DNA of 22,718 nt from a virus: positions 1-22,718 of IMG/VR virus record IMGVR_UViG_3300005912_000065; one strand, 5' to 3'. Both the position numbers and the translations under genes were made by a program. The number at the start of each line of letters is the position of its first letter. The first letter of the stretch is position 1. This document shows positions 14,730 through 21,244 of this stretch, piece by piece. Under the pieces are notes generated by a model. The model was not told where the DNA came from. It searched no databases and saw only the letters and a list, made by a program, of their open reading frames with translations.

Positions 14730-16038
14730 TGTATCCTGCGATCTTGGACAACAGGTCGTAATCCATCTTTAGCTCTTCGTCTTCCGCAGCCGCGTCGGGG
14801 TTGGGCGGTGATGCATCAGCAGGCGGTGCGGTGTCCAGCGGTGCGGTTGCGTCGCCCAAAGAGATCTGCCCCATGCCGACCAACAATACGTCGCCACCCT
14901 CGATCGGCTCGAACCCTTTTAGCTCACGCCGCTCGTTGATCGTCAGGTCATTGGACTTGTCGGCCATGTCCCAAAGGGTCATGCGCTTGTCGGCGATGGC
15001 TGGGATCTGGTCGAGGTCGGCACGCAGCTCTTGGTCACCGAAGAATGGCCCGAGCCACTTGTTCCAGTCGGCTGCAATGCGGTCGATCAGCGGCATCACT
15101 GTGTCTTCCCAGAACGCCAGCCGTGCCTCTGCGTAGTTGGAATAGGTGTTATCCCCAGGAATGCCCAGCAGCTGAGGCGGAACCCCAAAGGCCAAGCAGA
15201 CGTCCCGCGCGGACGAATACTTGCTCTCGATAATGCCCATGTCGGTCGGGGAAAGGCCCATGGCCTGCCAGCTCAACCCACCCTCAAGCAGCATCGGTCG
15301 GCCAGCGTTTGAGGCTCCCTGATATTGCTCCTCGACCTGTGCCTTGAGCCGTGCGTAATTGTCGTCGGACAGCGATTCACCGTCCTTGGTGACCAGTGCG
15401 CCAGAGGGTCGTGCGCTGTTCTGCAACAGAGCCTGCATCCACTTCATCGACTCATTGTGCTGGTCGATTGCGAATGCGCCAGCCTCGATAGGTGCCATGC
15501 CATACCAATCGTTGATCGGATTGAACAGCTTTGTGTGCATGACGTCGGATTGCAGCGTGATAGCGTCAAGGTCCCAACGCACCTTGCGAGAGTTGAGCTC
15601 GTAGACGTAGGCAGCTGGGATTGAGTTGGTGGAAGGGATGATCTTCATGCGGTCGGGTCGCAGGTTGTAAAGCTCGCGCGGCTGTCCACCGACGACCACT
15701 CGCTCCTCGTAGCTGTTGCCGCTGATCATCAGGAACCCGACCTTTGCCATCAGGTATTCCTGATACGACTGCATGGGGTTGGGTCGCTTGATCAGGTCCA
15801 AAAACGGGGACTCTGTGAGCTCAGTTTCGCCGCGCCAAACAGTCCATTGCACAGAGCCGACGGCTTCAGCTATGCGGTTGATTGCTTGATAGGCCACCAC
15901 GTTCTTGTTGTAGCCTTCGTCGGCGAATGACTTGTAGTCCCTCGGAGACCAAACAGGCTGGCCAGGATTCATGACCATGATCGCGCTGGTTGCGCTTTCT
16001 TTGGTCTCTGCACGTCGGAACAGCTTTGGTAGTTTCAT
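14710..16038 (-). CDS. Portal protein, HK97 family (442 aa)
   Basis: ATG overlaps the large terminase stop as TAATG, with AAGGG seven bases upstream. Signature segments: NVVAYQAINRIAEAVGSVQW near the N-terminus, P..YQEYLMAKVGFLMISGNSY, LRPDRMKIIP, VMHTKLFNPINDWYGMAPIEA, a helix with ALLQNSARPSGAL, then GLSWQAMGLSPTDM, the long helix region FGVPPQLLGIPGDNTYSNYAEA, and NERRELKGFEPIEGGD. The C-terminal ~50 residues are Pro/Ala/Asp-rich and disordered. Twelve copies form the DNA gate at one capsid vertex and dock the terminase. Length is normal for the family. Confidence 0.95.
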   Translation of the reverse strand: MKLPKLFRRAETKESATSAIMVMNPGQPVWSPRDYKSFADEGYNKNVVAYQAINRIAEAVGSVQWTVWRGETELTESPFLDLIKRPNPMQSYQEYLMAKVGFLMISGNSYEERVVVGGQPRELYNLRPDRMKIIPSTNSIPAAYVYELNSRKVRWDLDAITLQSDVMHTKLFNPINDWYGMAPIEAGAFAIDQHNESMKWMQALLQNSARPSGALVTKDGESLSDDNYARLKAQVEEQYQGASNAGRPMLLEGGLSWQAMGLSPTDMGIIESKYSSARDVCLAFGVPPQLLGIPGDNTYSNYAEARLAFWEDTVMPLIDRIAADWNKWLGPFFGDQELRADLDQIPAIADKRMTLWDMADKSNDLTINERRELKGFEPIEGGDVLLVGMGQISLGDATAPLDTAPPADASPPNPDAAAEDEELKMDYDLLSKIAGYNGKKTD

Positions 16039-17474
16039 TACAATGCCCTTATTTGTGGGCGCTGTGCGCCTTCGTGAAGGATGTCCATAATCGCGTCCAT
16101 CGTTGGGTCTAGTTGGTCGTCGTGCGTCCCGTTGGGGAACGACGAGAACTCAGCAAGGTAGTCGCTCAGCCATGGTGCGTCGCTAGGCAAAGAGACATGC
16201 CCGCTCTCAACAAATGGTGCCGCATCATACGCGCGGGTCAGCTTGTCAATTGATCTCTGGATCGGGATCACAGGCATGCCCTCGCGCTTCAGCGTCTGGA
16301 TCAAGCCTGTGCCAGATGCCTTGTCCTCAGGCTTCATGGCTCGCAGTGTGCCTTGGCCGACCACAGCCTTGTGCTTGTTCCAGAAAGCTCGTGCCTGCAC
16401 CAACAGATCAGGAGCCTCCCACTTGCCGCGTATCTGATCAAGGAGGACCGCCTGACCATCGACCGAGCAACCCCAGCACTGAAACACAGACCAGTCATTC
16501 TGCTCCTTGGTCTTCAGTGCGGTGTCAGCATAGATGGTGCGCCACTTGATCCGTGGTGGGTGGGTGTGGAATTGCCACCACTCGTCCTTGAACACGCCGC
16601 CGCCAGAAGGTGCTGGGCGCTGCTGCATCTGACCAGCGTAGGCATAAGAGCCCATGTCACGCTTGTATGCCTCGACGACCTCAGCCGTGAAACGATTGGG
16701 CATCAACAACTCACCCTCGGTCTTGCGCGGGTCACGCCAGCCGATCTTGGTTGCCTTGGCGAGCTGTGGCTCGTATTCCATTGGGATGCGCAAATGCACG
16801 TAGTCGCTCTCGCTGGACAAGATCTCACCTGAAACATCGCCTTCGTGCAACCTCTGCATCACCACGATGATGACCGAATGCTCAGGGTCGTTGAGGCGAG
16901 TGGGCAAGGTCTCACGGAAAATGCGGATGGTCTTCGTTCGGTCGACGTCGGACAGTGCCTTCTCAGGTGTGTGCGGGTCGTCCCAGATCACGAAGTCGCC
17001 ACGCCGCCCAGTCATGGAAGCAACCGCACTTGCCTGCCTGAATCCCTTGGCCTCGTTCTCAAAATAGAGCTTCTCATTCTGGTCGCCCATCAGCTTCAAT
17101 GGCCAATGGCTCTGGAACCAATTGCTAGTTACGAGCTCTCTAACCTTGCGGCTGTCGCGGACAGCTAGGCCTTGATCGTGAGCAGCGCCGATGATGCGTG
17201 CACCAGGCCAATCGTGCGGACCCCACAACCAAGCAGGGAACATGACACCAGTCATCGTGGACTTGGATGTTCCTGGAGGGATGTTGATCAAAAGACGCTT
17301 GATCTGGCCAGTGGTGGTTGCCTCAAGGTGCTCGGCCATGGCCTCGATGTGCCAGTTGTGCACGTATCTCACAGGGTCAATGTGTGGCCATGCGCACTGG
17401 AGGAAGCCGCTGAGCGACCTCTTGCACAACTCACGCTCGACAGCGTTTATGTCAGCTGTCGTCAGATTGAGCAT
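16038..17474 (-). CDS. terL: Terminase large subunit (478 aa)
   Basis: ATG at 17474-17472 overlaps the small subunit gene by 23 bases, with GAGGA close before it. ATPase domain: Walker A-like NIPPGTSKST (about 64-73), Walker B FVIWDD (161-166) and the coupling motif VVMQRLHEGD (about 205-214). The Walker A is of the deviant type lacking the usual GKGK, as in many phage terminases of this class. Nuclease domain: IYADTALKTKEQNDW with acidic residue near 319, EDKASG, and a final THDDQLD near 454-460, the acidic residues that bind metal in the RNase H-like fold. The enzyme cuts concatemers and pumps DNA into the prohead through the portal encoded next. Confidence 0.95.
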   Translation of the reverse strand: MLNLTTADINAVERELCKRSLSGFLQCAWPHIDPVRYVHNWHIEAMAEHLEATTTGQIKRLLINIPPGTSKSTMTGVMFPAWLWGPHDWPGARIIGAAHDQGLAVRDSRKVRELVTSNWFQSHWPLKLMGDQNEKLYFENEAKGFRQASAVASMTGRRGDFVIWDDPHTPEKALSDVDRTKTIRIFRETLPTRLNDPEHSVIIVVMQRLHEGDVSGEILSSESDYVHLRIPMEYEPQLAKATKIGWRDPRKTEGELLMPNRFTAEVVEAYKRDMGSYAYAGQMQQRPAPSGGGVFKDEWWQFHTHPPRIKWRTIYADTALKTKEQNDWSVFQCWGCSVDGQAVLLDQIRGKWEAPDLLVQARAFWNKHKAVVGQGTLRAMKPEDKASGTGLIQTLKREGMPVIPIQRSIDKLTRAYDAAPFVESGHVSLPSDAPWLSDYLAEFSSFPNGTHDDQLDPTMDAIMDILHEGAQRPQIRAL

Positions 17475-17985
17475 GGTTCCTCGCAGCTAAAATCTCTTTC
17501 AATGCGCTCGTGCTTAGCTTCTCAGTGTCGATGGTCGTTGTCTGGATTGGCCCACCGTCGCGGCCTGTGAGCTCTGACTTTTCGGCCAGACCCAGATCGC
17601 GTGCTATCAAATTCGCATTGAACTGGCCTGACGCAGCGCCTGTGAACTTCTGCATGTAGATGACATGTTCCGCCCAGCCAATAGTCGCTGATAAATCTGG
17701 CCTCGTTTGTCGCCAAACTCGCCATGTGCTTTCGTTCACGCCGATGAAATTACACATTCCTCTGATGATCATAGGCACTGGGTGCGCCTTTTTTTCCTTG
17801 GTGGTGACACCTTGAAAATTGACCAAGACCTCTTCCTCAACGAAATTCTGCTCGCACCAATCAAAGTATCCGCCACATGCGTTGGCAAGGTCTTCTGAAT
17901 TGTCGTAGGTTTGCGGACGCCCACGAGCAGCATTCCGGACGTGCTCTTTCGACTGTTTCCAAAAGCTGGGGATCATCGGTTGCAT
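17452..17985 (-). CDS. terS: Terminase small subunit (DNA-packaging gp3-like, 177 aa)
   Basis: ATG at 17985-17983 is preceded by a weak GAGAG site and by a promoter-like element at 18022-18050. Residues 20-60 have GRPQTYDNSEDLANACGGYFDWCEQNF, typical of the N-terminal part of these DNA-recognition proteins. Then PMIIRGMCNFIGVNESTWRVWR forms a helix-turn-helix, and QKFTGAASGQFNANLIARDLGLAEKSE is the segment common to gp3-like packaging proteins. The C-terminal tail probably contacts the large subunit. It picks the packaging site and loads TerL. Family call is by these segments and by being next to terL. Confidence 0.87.
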   Translation of the reverse strand: MQPMIPSFWKQSKEHVRNAARGRPQTYDNSEDLANACGGYFDWCEQNFVEEEVLVNFQGVTTKEKKAHPVPMIIRGMCNFIGVNESTWRVWRQTRPDLSATIGWAEHVIYMQKFTGAASGQFNANLIARDLGLAEKSELTGRDGGPIQTTTIDTEKLSTSALKEILAARNHAQSDDS

Positions 17986-18021
17986 GGGCTGAGGCTCTCA
18001 CATAATTGCGCGGGTTGCCTC

Positions 18022-18050
18022 ATTATCGCTGAAAGCACCAAAAAAGGAAA
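18022..18050 (-). promoter_or_regulatory. Sigma70-like promoter for the terminase / late operon
   Basis: On the minus strand: TTTCCT (18050-18045), 17-base spacer, GATAAT (18027-18022). The -10 matches TATAAT at five of six positions. Predicted start of transcription is near 18015, 30 bases before the small terminase ATG. It occupies the 67-base gap after the nuclease gene. It shares CTTTCC and the exact 17-base spacing with the other three copies, though both boxes differ from theirs by one or two bases. Confidence 0.6.
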
Positions 18051-18052
18051 GC

Positions 18053-18460
18053 TCATTGTGACAGCACGTGGATCAAAGCCCTGAATGGGGTATCCACAAC
18101 GACGAATTCATCCTCAGAGAACACCACCTTGCCTGACCACCAAGCCTCGTTCCGCACCACAGCAATGCGCCAGCTCTTGCCGTCTCGCAGCCCTGCCGCA
18201 AGGCAGCAAGCTCCGCCGTGCGCCGCGAACTTGCGCGACCAACGTATCTGTGCGGGTCTGATATCGCTCACCTTCAACTCACCTGCGACCAGCTCAGCAG
18301 TCTTTATCTCAATCGGCACCAGCAGCTTGCTGATCAACAAAAACACATCAGGGATGCCCGTCTTGGTCCCAAAGCTAGGGTGGATGTTCTCAGCCCACCT
18401 GCCCGACTTCTCCCACTCCCGCACGAACCACTGCTGAAACTGCCTCTCTTCGCTCGCCAT
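18053..18460 (-). CDS. VRR-NUC-like PD-(D/E)XK nuclease (135 aa)
   Basis: ATG at 18460-18458 has AAGGA seven bases upstream. The small single-domain protein carries the nuclease core: an N-terminal helix with Glu5 (SEERQFQQWFVREW), GIPDVF with Asp38, then VPIEIKTA with Glu51 and Lys53, and Gln71 in a following helix. This is the standalone VRR-NUC type, related to Holliday junction resolvases and common in phages. It lies next to the terminases, so it may clear branches before packaging or act in recombination. The role is inferred; no partner is visible. Its ribosome site lies inside an inverted repeat arm (see 18464-18669). Confidence 0.8.
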   Translation of the reverse strand: MASEERQFQQWFVREWEKSGRWAENIHPSFGTKTGIPDVFLLISKLLVPIEIKTAELVAGELKVSDIRPAQIRWSRKFAAHGGACCLAAGLRDGKSWRIAVVRNEAWWSGKVVFSEDEFVVVDTPFRALIHVLSQ

Positions 18461-18462
18461 GG

Positions 18463-18510
18463 CTAAGTCCTTGTTTTCGCTACAGGCTTTTTTTCGGACG
18501 TTTTTCTCAT
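18463..18510 (-). CDS. Possible 15-codon leader peptide upstream of the nuclease gene
   Basis: ATG at 18510-18508 is preceded by AAGGAG with a 7-base gap, as good a ribosome site as any structural gene here. The ORF encodes MRKTSEKKPVAKTRT and stops (TAG) two bases before the nuclease ATG. Its last five codons lie in the outer inverted-repeat arm that also contains the nuclease Shine-Dalgarno sequence. Translating it would unwind that arm, so a regulatory leader or translational coupling is plausible. A short ORF with a chance site cannot be excluded. Confidence 0.45.
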   Translation of the reverse strand: MRKTSEKKPVAKTRT

Positions 18511-18669
18511 TTTATAACTCCTTGATATCATTAAATACCCACTTTCCATTTTCCGCTTTTACCATCAATACCCCAAACCCTTCTCATATACTCTCTTCTT
18601 CTCTTTCTTCTCAGAGTCTTCAGAATTGTAAGGAAAATGGAAAGTGGTAAGTGGGAAAACAAGGACTTA
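18464..18669. repeat. Two nested perfect inverted repeats
   Basis: Outer arms: TAAGTCCTTGTTTTC at 18464-18478 and its exact complement at 18655-18669 (15 bp). Inner arms: CCACTTTCCATTTTCC at 18539-18554 and its exact complement at 18632-18647 (16 bp). The inner loop is 77 bases. Outer and inner arms are 60 bases apart on the left and 7 on the right, as if an inverted duplication gained or lost a segment; the 60-base segment holds most of the leader ORF and its ribosome site. Confidence 0.9.
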
Positions 18670-18811
18670 ACTTTTTGGGCTGTTTTTGGCCCCAGCGGCC
18701 ACCGACCATCATGTTTGATCCAGCAAGCAGTTTAACGTCATACTCAGGACGCAGCGACCCAGGATCAGGGAGGAAGATTAACCCAGCCACTGTGCGGTCG
18801 TTTTCGGGCAC
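18620..18811 (-). CDS. Doubtful small ORF (63 codons, GTG start)
   Basis: A GTG at 18811-18809 opens a 63-codon frame; no ATG start and no clear ribosome site are present, and the frame is closed two codons upstream of the GTG. The first ~45 residues (AGLIFLPDPGSLRPEYDV...) look like ordinary protein, while the last ~15 are read from the AT-rich repeat region, including both right-hand repeat arms. It is on the coding strand between two real genes. It could be a real small gene, a decayed one or chance. Confidence 0.25.
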   Translation of the reverse strand: MPENDRTVAGLIFLPDPGSLRPEYDVKLLAGSNMMVGGRWGQKQPKKLSPCFPTYHFPFSLQF

Positions 18812-18842
18812 CTGTCAGCCCAGCCACGCACCGCTTGGCACC

Positions 18843-19031
18843 TCAACTGTAGCTCTTTTTGTCCATTTCACAAACCCTCATGATATAGCCTTCGATCACG
18901 AACTTAGACAGCGCATTAACCTCGCCACTCGAATCAACACTTATCAGCCCATGCAGCTCGTTCCCATCGGACAGGATCACACGCGCCGTGCGCCCATCAG
19001 TTTCGATCTTCGCAACATGCACCACAGCCAT
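18843..19031 (-). CDS. Small protein of unknown function (62 aa)
   Basis: Start taken at ATG 19031-19029, which overlaps the primase-helicase stop as TGATG and has GAAGGGG about 7 bases upstream; a GTG one codon earlier is also possible. The sequence is a compact alternating pattern (VVHVAKIETDGRTARVILSDGNELHGLISVDSSGEV) suggesting a small beta barrel, followed by a short helix-like region and a Ser/Lys end. No motif I recognise. It is last in the replication operon and may be co-translated with the primase-helicase. Confidence 0.7.
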   Translation of the reverse strand: MAVVHVAKIETDGRTARVILSDGNELHGLISVDSSGEVNALSKFVIEGYIMRVCEMDKKSYS

Positions 19032-21244
19032 CACATCGCCCCTTCCATAACATCGCTAGGTTTTACGACCATGTCTTTGATCAGCTCAAGGTTGTTCCCG
19101 TCCAGTGGCCCAGCCAGCTTTTGCATCGCCGCTGTGTTAGCGATCACGTATTGCAGTCGGTTGCTCACGAAGATGCGTCCTTTTGAAGGGTTCATCCCAC
19201 ACTCCTTCATCACCTTCCGCAAGTCATACGGACTATCATACATCCGCCCTTGGATCTGGGTGCGCGCCCACATCTCAATCTCTTTCATCGACATGACCAT
19301 CGGCCGTGGTGAACGCTGCGCAGCCTCAGCCAGCGCCGCCGCTTCAATCTGCGCCTCGGTCCGCGAGCCAGCGATCATGTCCTTTTTGCGCTCAGTCATT
19401 GGCGCACGCTCCCCTTTCTGGACGTAGTTGCCGTAGTTTTTGGCCCAGCCAGCGATGATCGACAGCCCACCGCCTTGCAGCCAGTTGTAGAATTCCTTGA
19501 ACTTGGCAGGTTGCCAGCGGGCCTCTGTGATCTCAGGGTAAAACCACCGCCTGTCGTCTTGTTCCATGCGCAGAGCACGCATTGAGTTGGAACACGCAAT
19601 GATGTGTGCCCAGTTATCGATTATGTAGGGCCGCTGATACTTCGCATTAACAGTCACGTCTTTGTCGGTGATGTAGCTTTTCAGTGTGTTGTAGGCTTTC
19701 CAGCTGTGGCCCGAATAGATCTCGTTGACCACGATCAGCCGTTTGTTGGCGATCCAGTCAGTGAACCCACCTTCCGTGATCGTCTTCTCCGAGGGATACC
19801 CCACGTTGTGGTCACCCACCAGCTTGCCCAGGACCTCAGAACCCAGAGTGGTCTTGCCTATGCCTTGGGCCTCGCTCACCAACAACAACCCATACTCCAT
19901 CCGAACCGCAGGGTGAGCAATAAGCGTGGCGCACCACCGCTCAACATTCTTGCGCTCGCTTTCGGTCGGGAACATGTAGCTCAGGAACTCAATCCATGGC
20001 CCAGCGTCCCCGCTCGCAGGCTTGATCTGGGACGGGATGTGCAGGTTGATCGCACTGGTCGAGCGGTCAGTTACGATTCTGCCTTTGACATCAGGGCGAT
20101 AGCAGATCTTTGTTGAGCGACCTTGATAGGCTTTCAGCAGTAGCTGGGTGGTGTTGGACGTGTGGGAGAATGCCGAGAACACTTTGTTAACGACGGGCTC
20201 AGTCCGCACGATCTCTGGCATCTCGGTGCACACCCACAGGTCAGCTTCTTCGATGTAGGCCCACATCTCTTTGAAGTGTTGGCGGAGCACAGTTGTTGGC
20301 TTGCCTGCTACGTTGGGGATCAGGTCCGTGGCCCATGTTGCAGGATGCAAGCATGCACGGAATGCTGGCCCAACGTAGTGGTCAACCCCGTCCAGCGCAC
20401 GGAACATGGCCCGAGGGAACTTGTCCGCGAGGTCGAACGACGCTGGCCATTCGTCAGTGAACTGGACGTGGAAGGTCGGCACCCTCAGGCGGTAAGCGAT
20501 TGCGGGGACCGCCTGCACCCCAGCAGGGTCATTGTCGCTCACGATGTAGGCACGCTTTAAGCCCATGCGCTTGAGCACTCCCCAGTCAGTGCGCGCGGGT
20601 GACAGCGCCCCACCAATCCACCCAACATGCGCCGCGCCTGCCATTTCTGGCCCCCAAGGGTGCGCTGTTAGCGCATCACGGTCCGCACGAGTTTCGCCAG
20701 CGACCATGCGCGCCACTGCCCGAGCAGCCTTTGCGCCTTCATGGACGAACACGGTGGTGTGGTCTTTCAGCTGGTCAATGCCCCACAACGGCAACAACCC
20801 TTCAGGCTCGGCCGCACGCCACTTGCCGTCGGACCAATAGGTGTAGGGGACGTAATTCTTCTCTCCGTCCTTGCCATCGCGCCTCAGCTGAAGCATGATA
20901 ATTGATCCATCAGAGTCAAAGAACTTGAACACATTCTCAGGCTCTGCTTTGTCGATTGCCTCAGGGACGTTGTTCAGCCCTTTGATCTTCTGTTGCGTGG
21001 GGAACTCGTATTCATCGAACTGTGCGATGATTCGGGTCACTTCGCTCTCGCTGGGTGCGAAGGCCTCGTGCGCTGTTACGGCACCGTTGCGCTCGAACTT
21101 GATCACCGCGACGTCTTGCCAGTATTTGCCGCTCATCTCTCGGACCACTGCTGTCAGCAGCGAGCGTGGCTCAGCGCCGATGCGCTGCAGATATTCGTGG
21201 ACCGCAGGGATCTCGCTCAGGGACGATACTGATTTCTTGCTCAT
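19031..21244 (-). CDS. Primase-helicase (Toprim + SF3/DUF5906-like ATPase, 737 aa)
   Basis: Start chosen at ATG 21244-21242: it overlaps the polymerase stop as ATGA and has GAGGAAAA just upstream, while a longer reading would run through the end of the polymerase gene. Toprim-like part: VFVHEGAKAA with Glu169 and IVSDNDPAG with Asp237 and Asp239. Helicase part: Walker A SEAQGIGKTT (457-466), Walker B RLIVVNE (502-508), motif C AHIIACSNS (546-554) and a DDRRW Arg-finger region (563-567), the order of superfamily 3 / D5-like helicases (often annotated DUF5906). The C-terminal ~150 residues probably bind DNA. It would unwind the fork and prime synthesis for the phage polymerase. No zinc-binding motif is evident at the N-terminus. 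Confidence 0.88.
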   Translation of the reverse strand: MSKKSVSSLSEIPAVHEYLQRIGAEPRSLLTAVVREMSGKYWQDVAVIKFERNGAVTAHEAFAPSESEVTRIIAQFDEYEFPTQQKIKGLNNVPEAIDKAEPENVFKFFDSDGSIIMLQLRRDGKDGEKNYVPYTYWSDGKWRAAEPEGLLPLWGIDQLKDHTTVFVHEGAKAARAVARMVAGETRADRDALTAHPWGPEMAGAAHVGWIGGALSPARTDWGVLKRMGLKRAYIVSDNDPAGVQAVPAIAYRLRVPTFHVQFTDEWPASFDLADKFPRAMFRALDGVDHYVGPAFRACLHPATWATDLIPNVAGKPTTVLRQHFKEMWAYIEEADLWVCTEMPEIVRTEPVVNKVFSAFSHTSNTTQLLLKAYQGRSTKICYRPDVKGRIVTDRSTSAINLHIPSQIKPASGDAGPWIEFLSYMFPTESERKNVERWCATLIAHPAVRMEYGLLLVSEAQGIGKTTLGSEVLGKLVGDHNVGYPSEKTITEGGFTDWIANKRLIVVNEIYSGHSWKAYNTLKSYITDKDVTVNAKYQRPYIIDNWAHIIACSNSMRALRMEQDDRRWFYPEITEARWQPAKFKEFYNWLQGGGLSIIAGWAKNYGNYVQKGERAPMTERKKDMIAGSRTEAQIEAAALAEAAQRSPRPMVMSMKEIEMWARTQIQGRMYDSPYDLRKVMKECGMNPSKGRIFVSNRLQYVIANTAAMQKLAGPLDGNNLELIKDMVVKPSDVMEGAM

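Larger units (their letters stand above)
18461..18842. other. AT-rich intergenic control region (382 bases)
   Basis: This is the only non-coding gap above 300 bases. It holds two nested perfect inverted repeats, a pyrimidine-rich tract on the plus strand (about 18578-18621), a 15-codon ORF with a strong ribosome site, and a weakly supported 63-codon ORF. Its left part is clearly richer in A+T than the rest of the window. I see no copy of the TTTCC/TACAAT promoter with proper spacing, no intrinsic terminator and no clear iterons. It separates the replication genes from the packaging genes. Confidence 0.7.

Noticed and set aside
18624-18629. TACAAT in the 18.5 kb control region as a copy of the late promoter
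   Set aside because: A TTTCCA is present but only seven bases upstream, and the proper -35 position reads CACTTA.
18670-18700. Terminator from GGCC-rich hairpin beside T runs
   Set aside because: On the minus strand the hairpin is followed by A, not T; on the plus strand the T run precedes the hairpin. No terminator in either direction.
18651-19427. 258-codon plus-strand open frame
   Set aside because: It is antisense to the small 62-aa gene and the end of the primase-helicase, both with good ribosome sites and, for the latter, clear motifs. The plus-strand product has no recognisable motif.
19604-20116. 170-codon plus-strand open frame
   Set aside because: It lies fully opposite the helicase domain and shows no motif or ribosome site of note.
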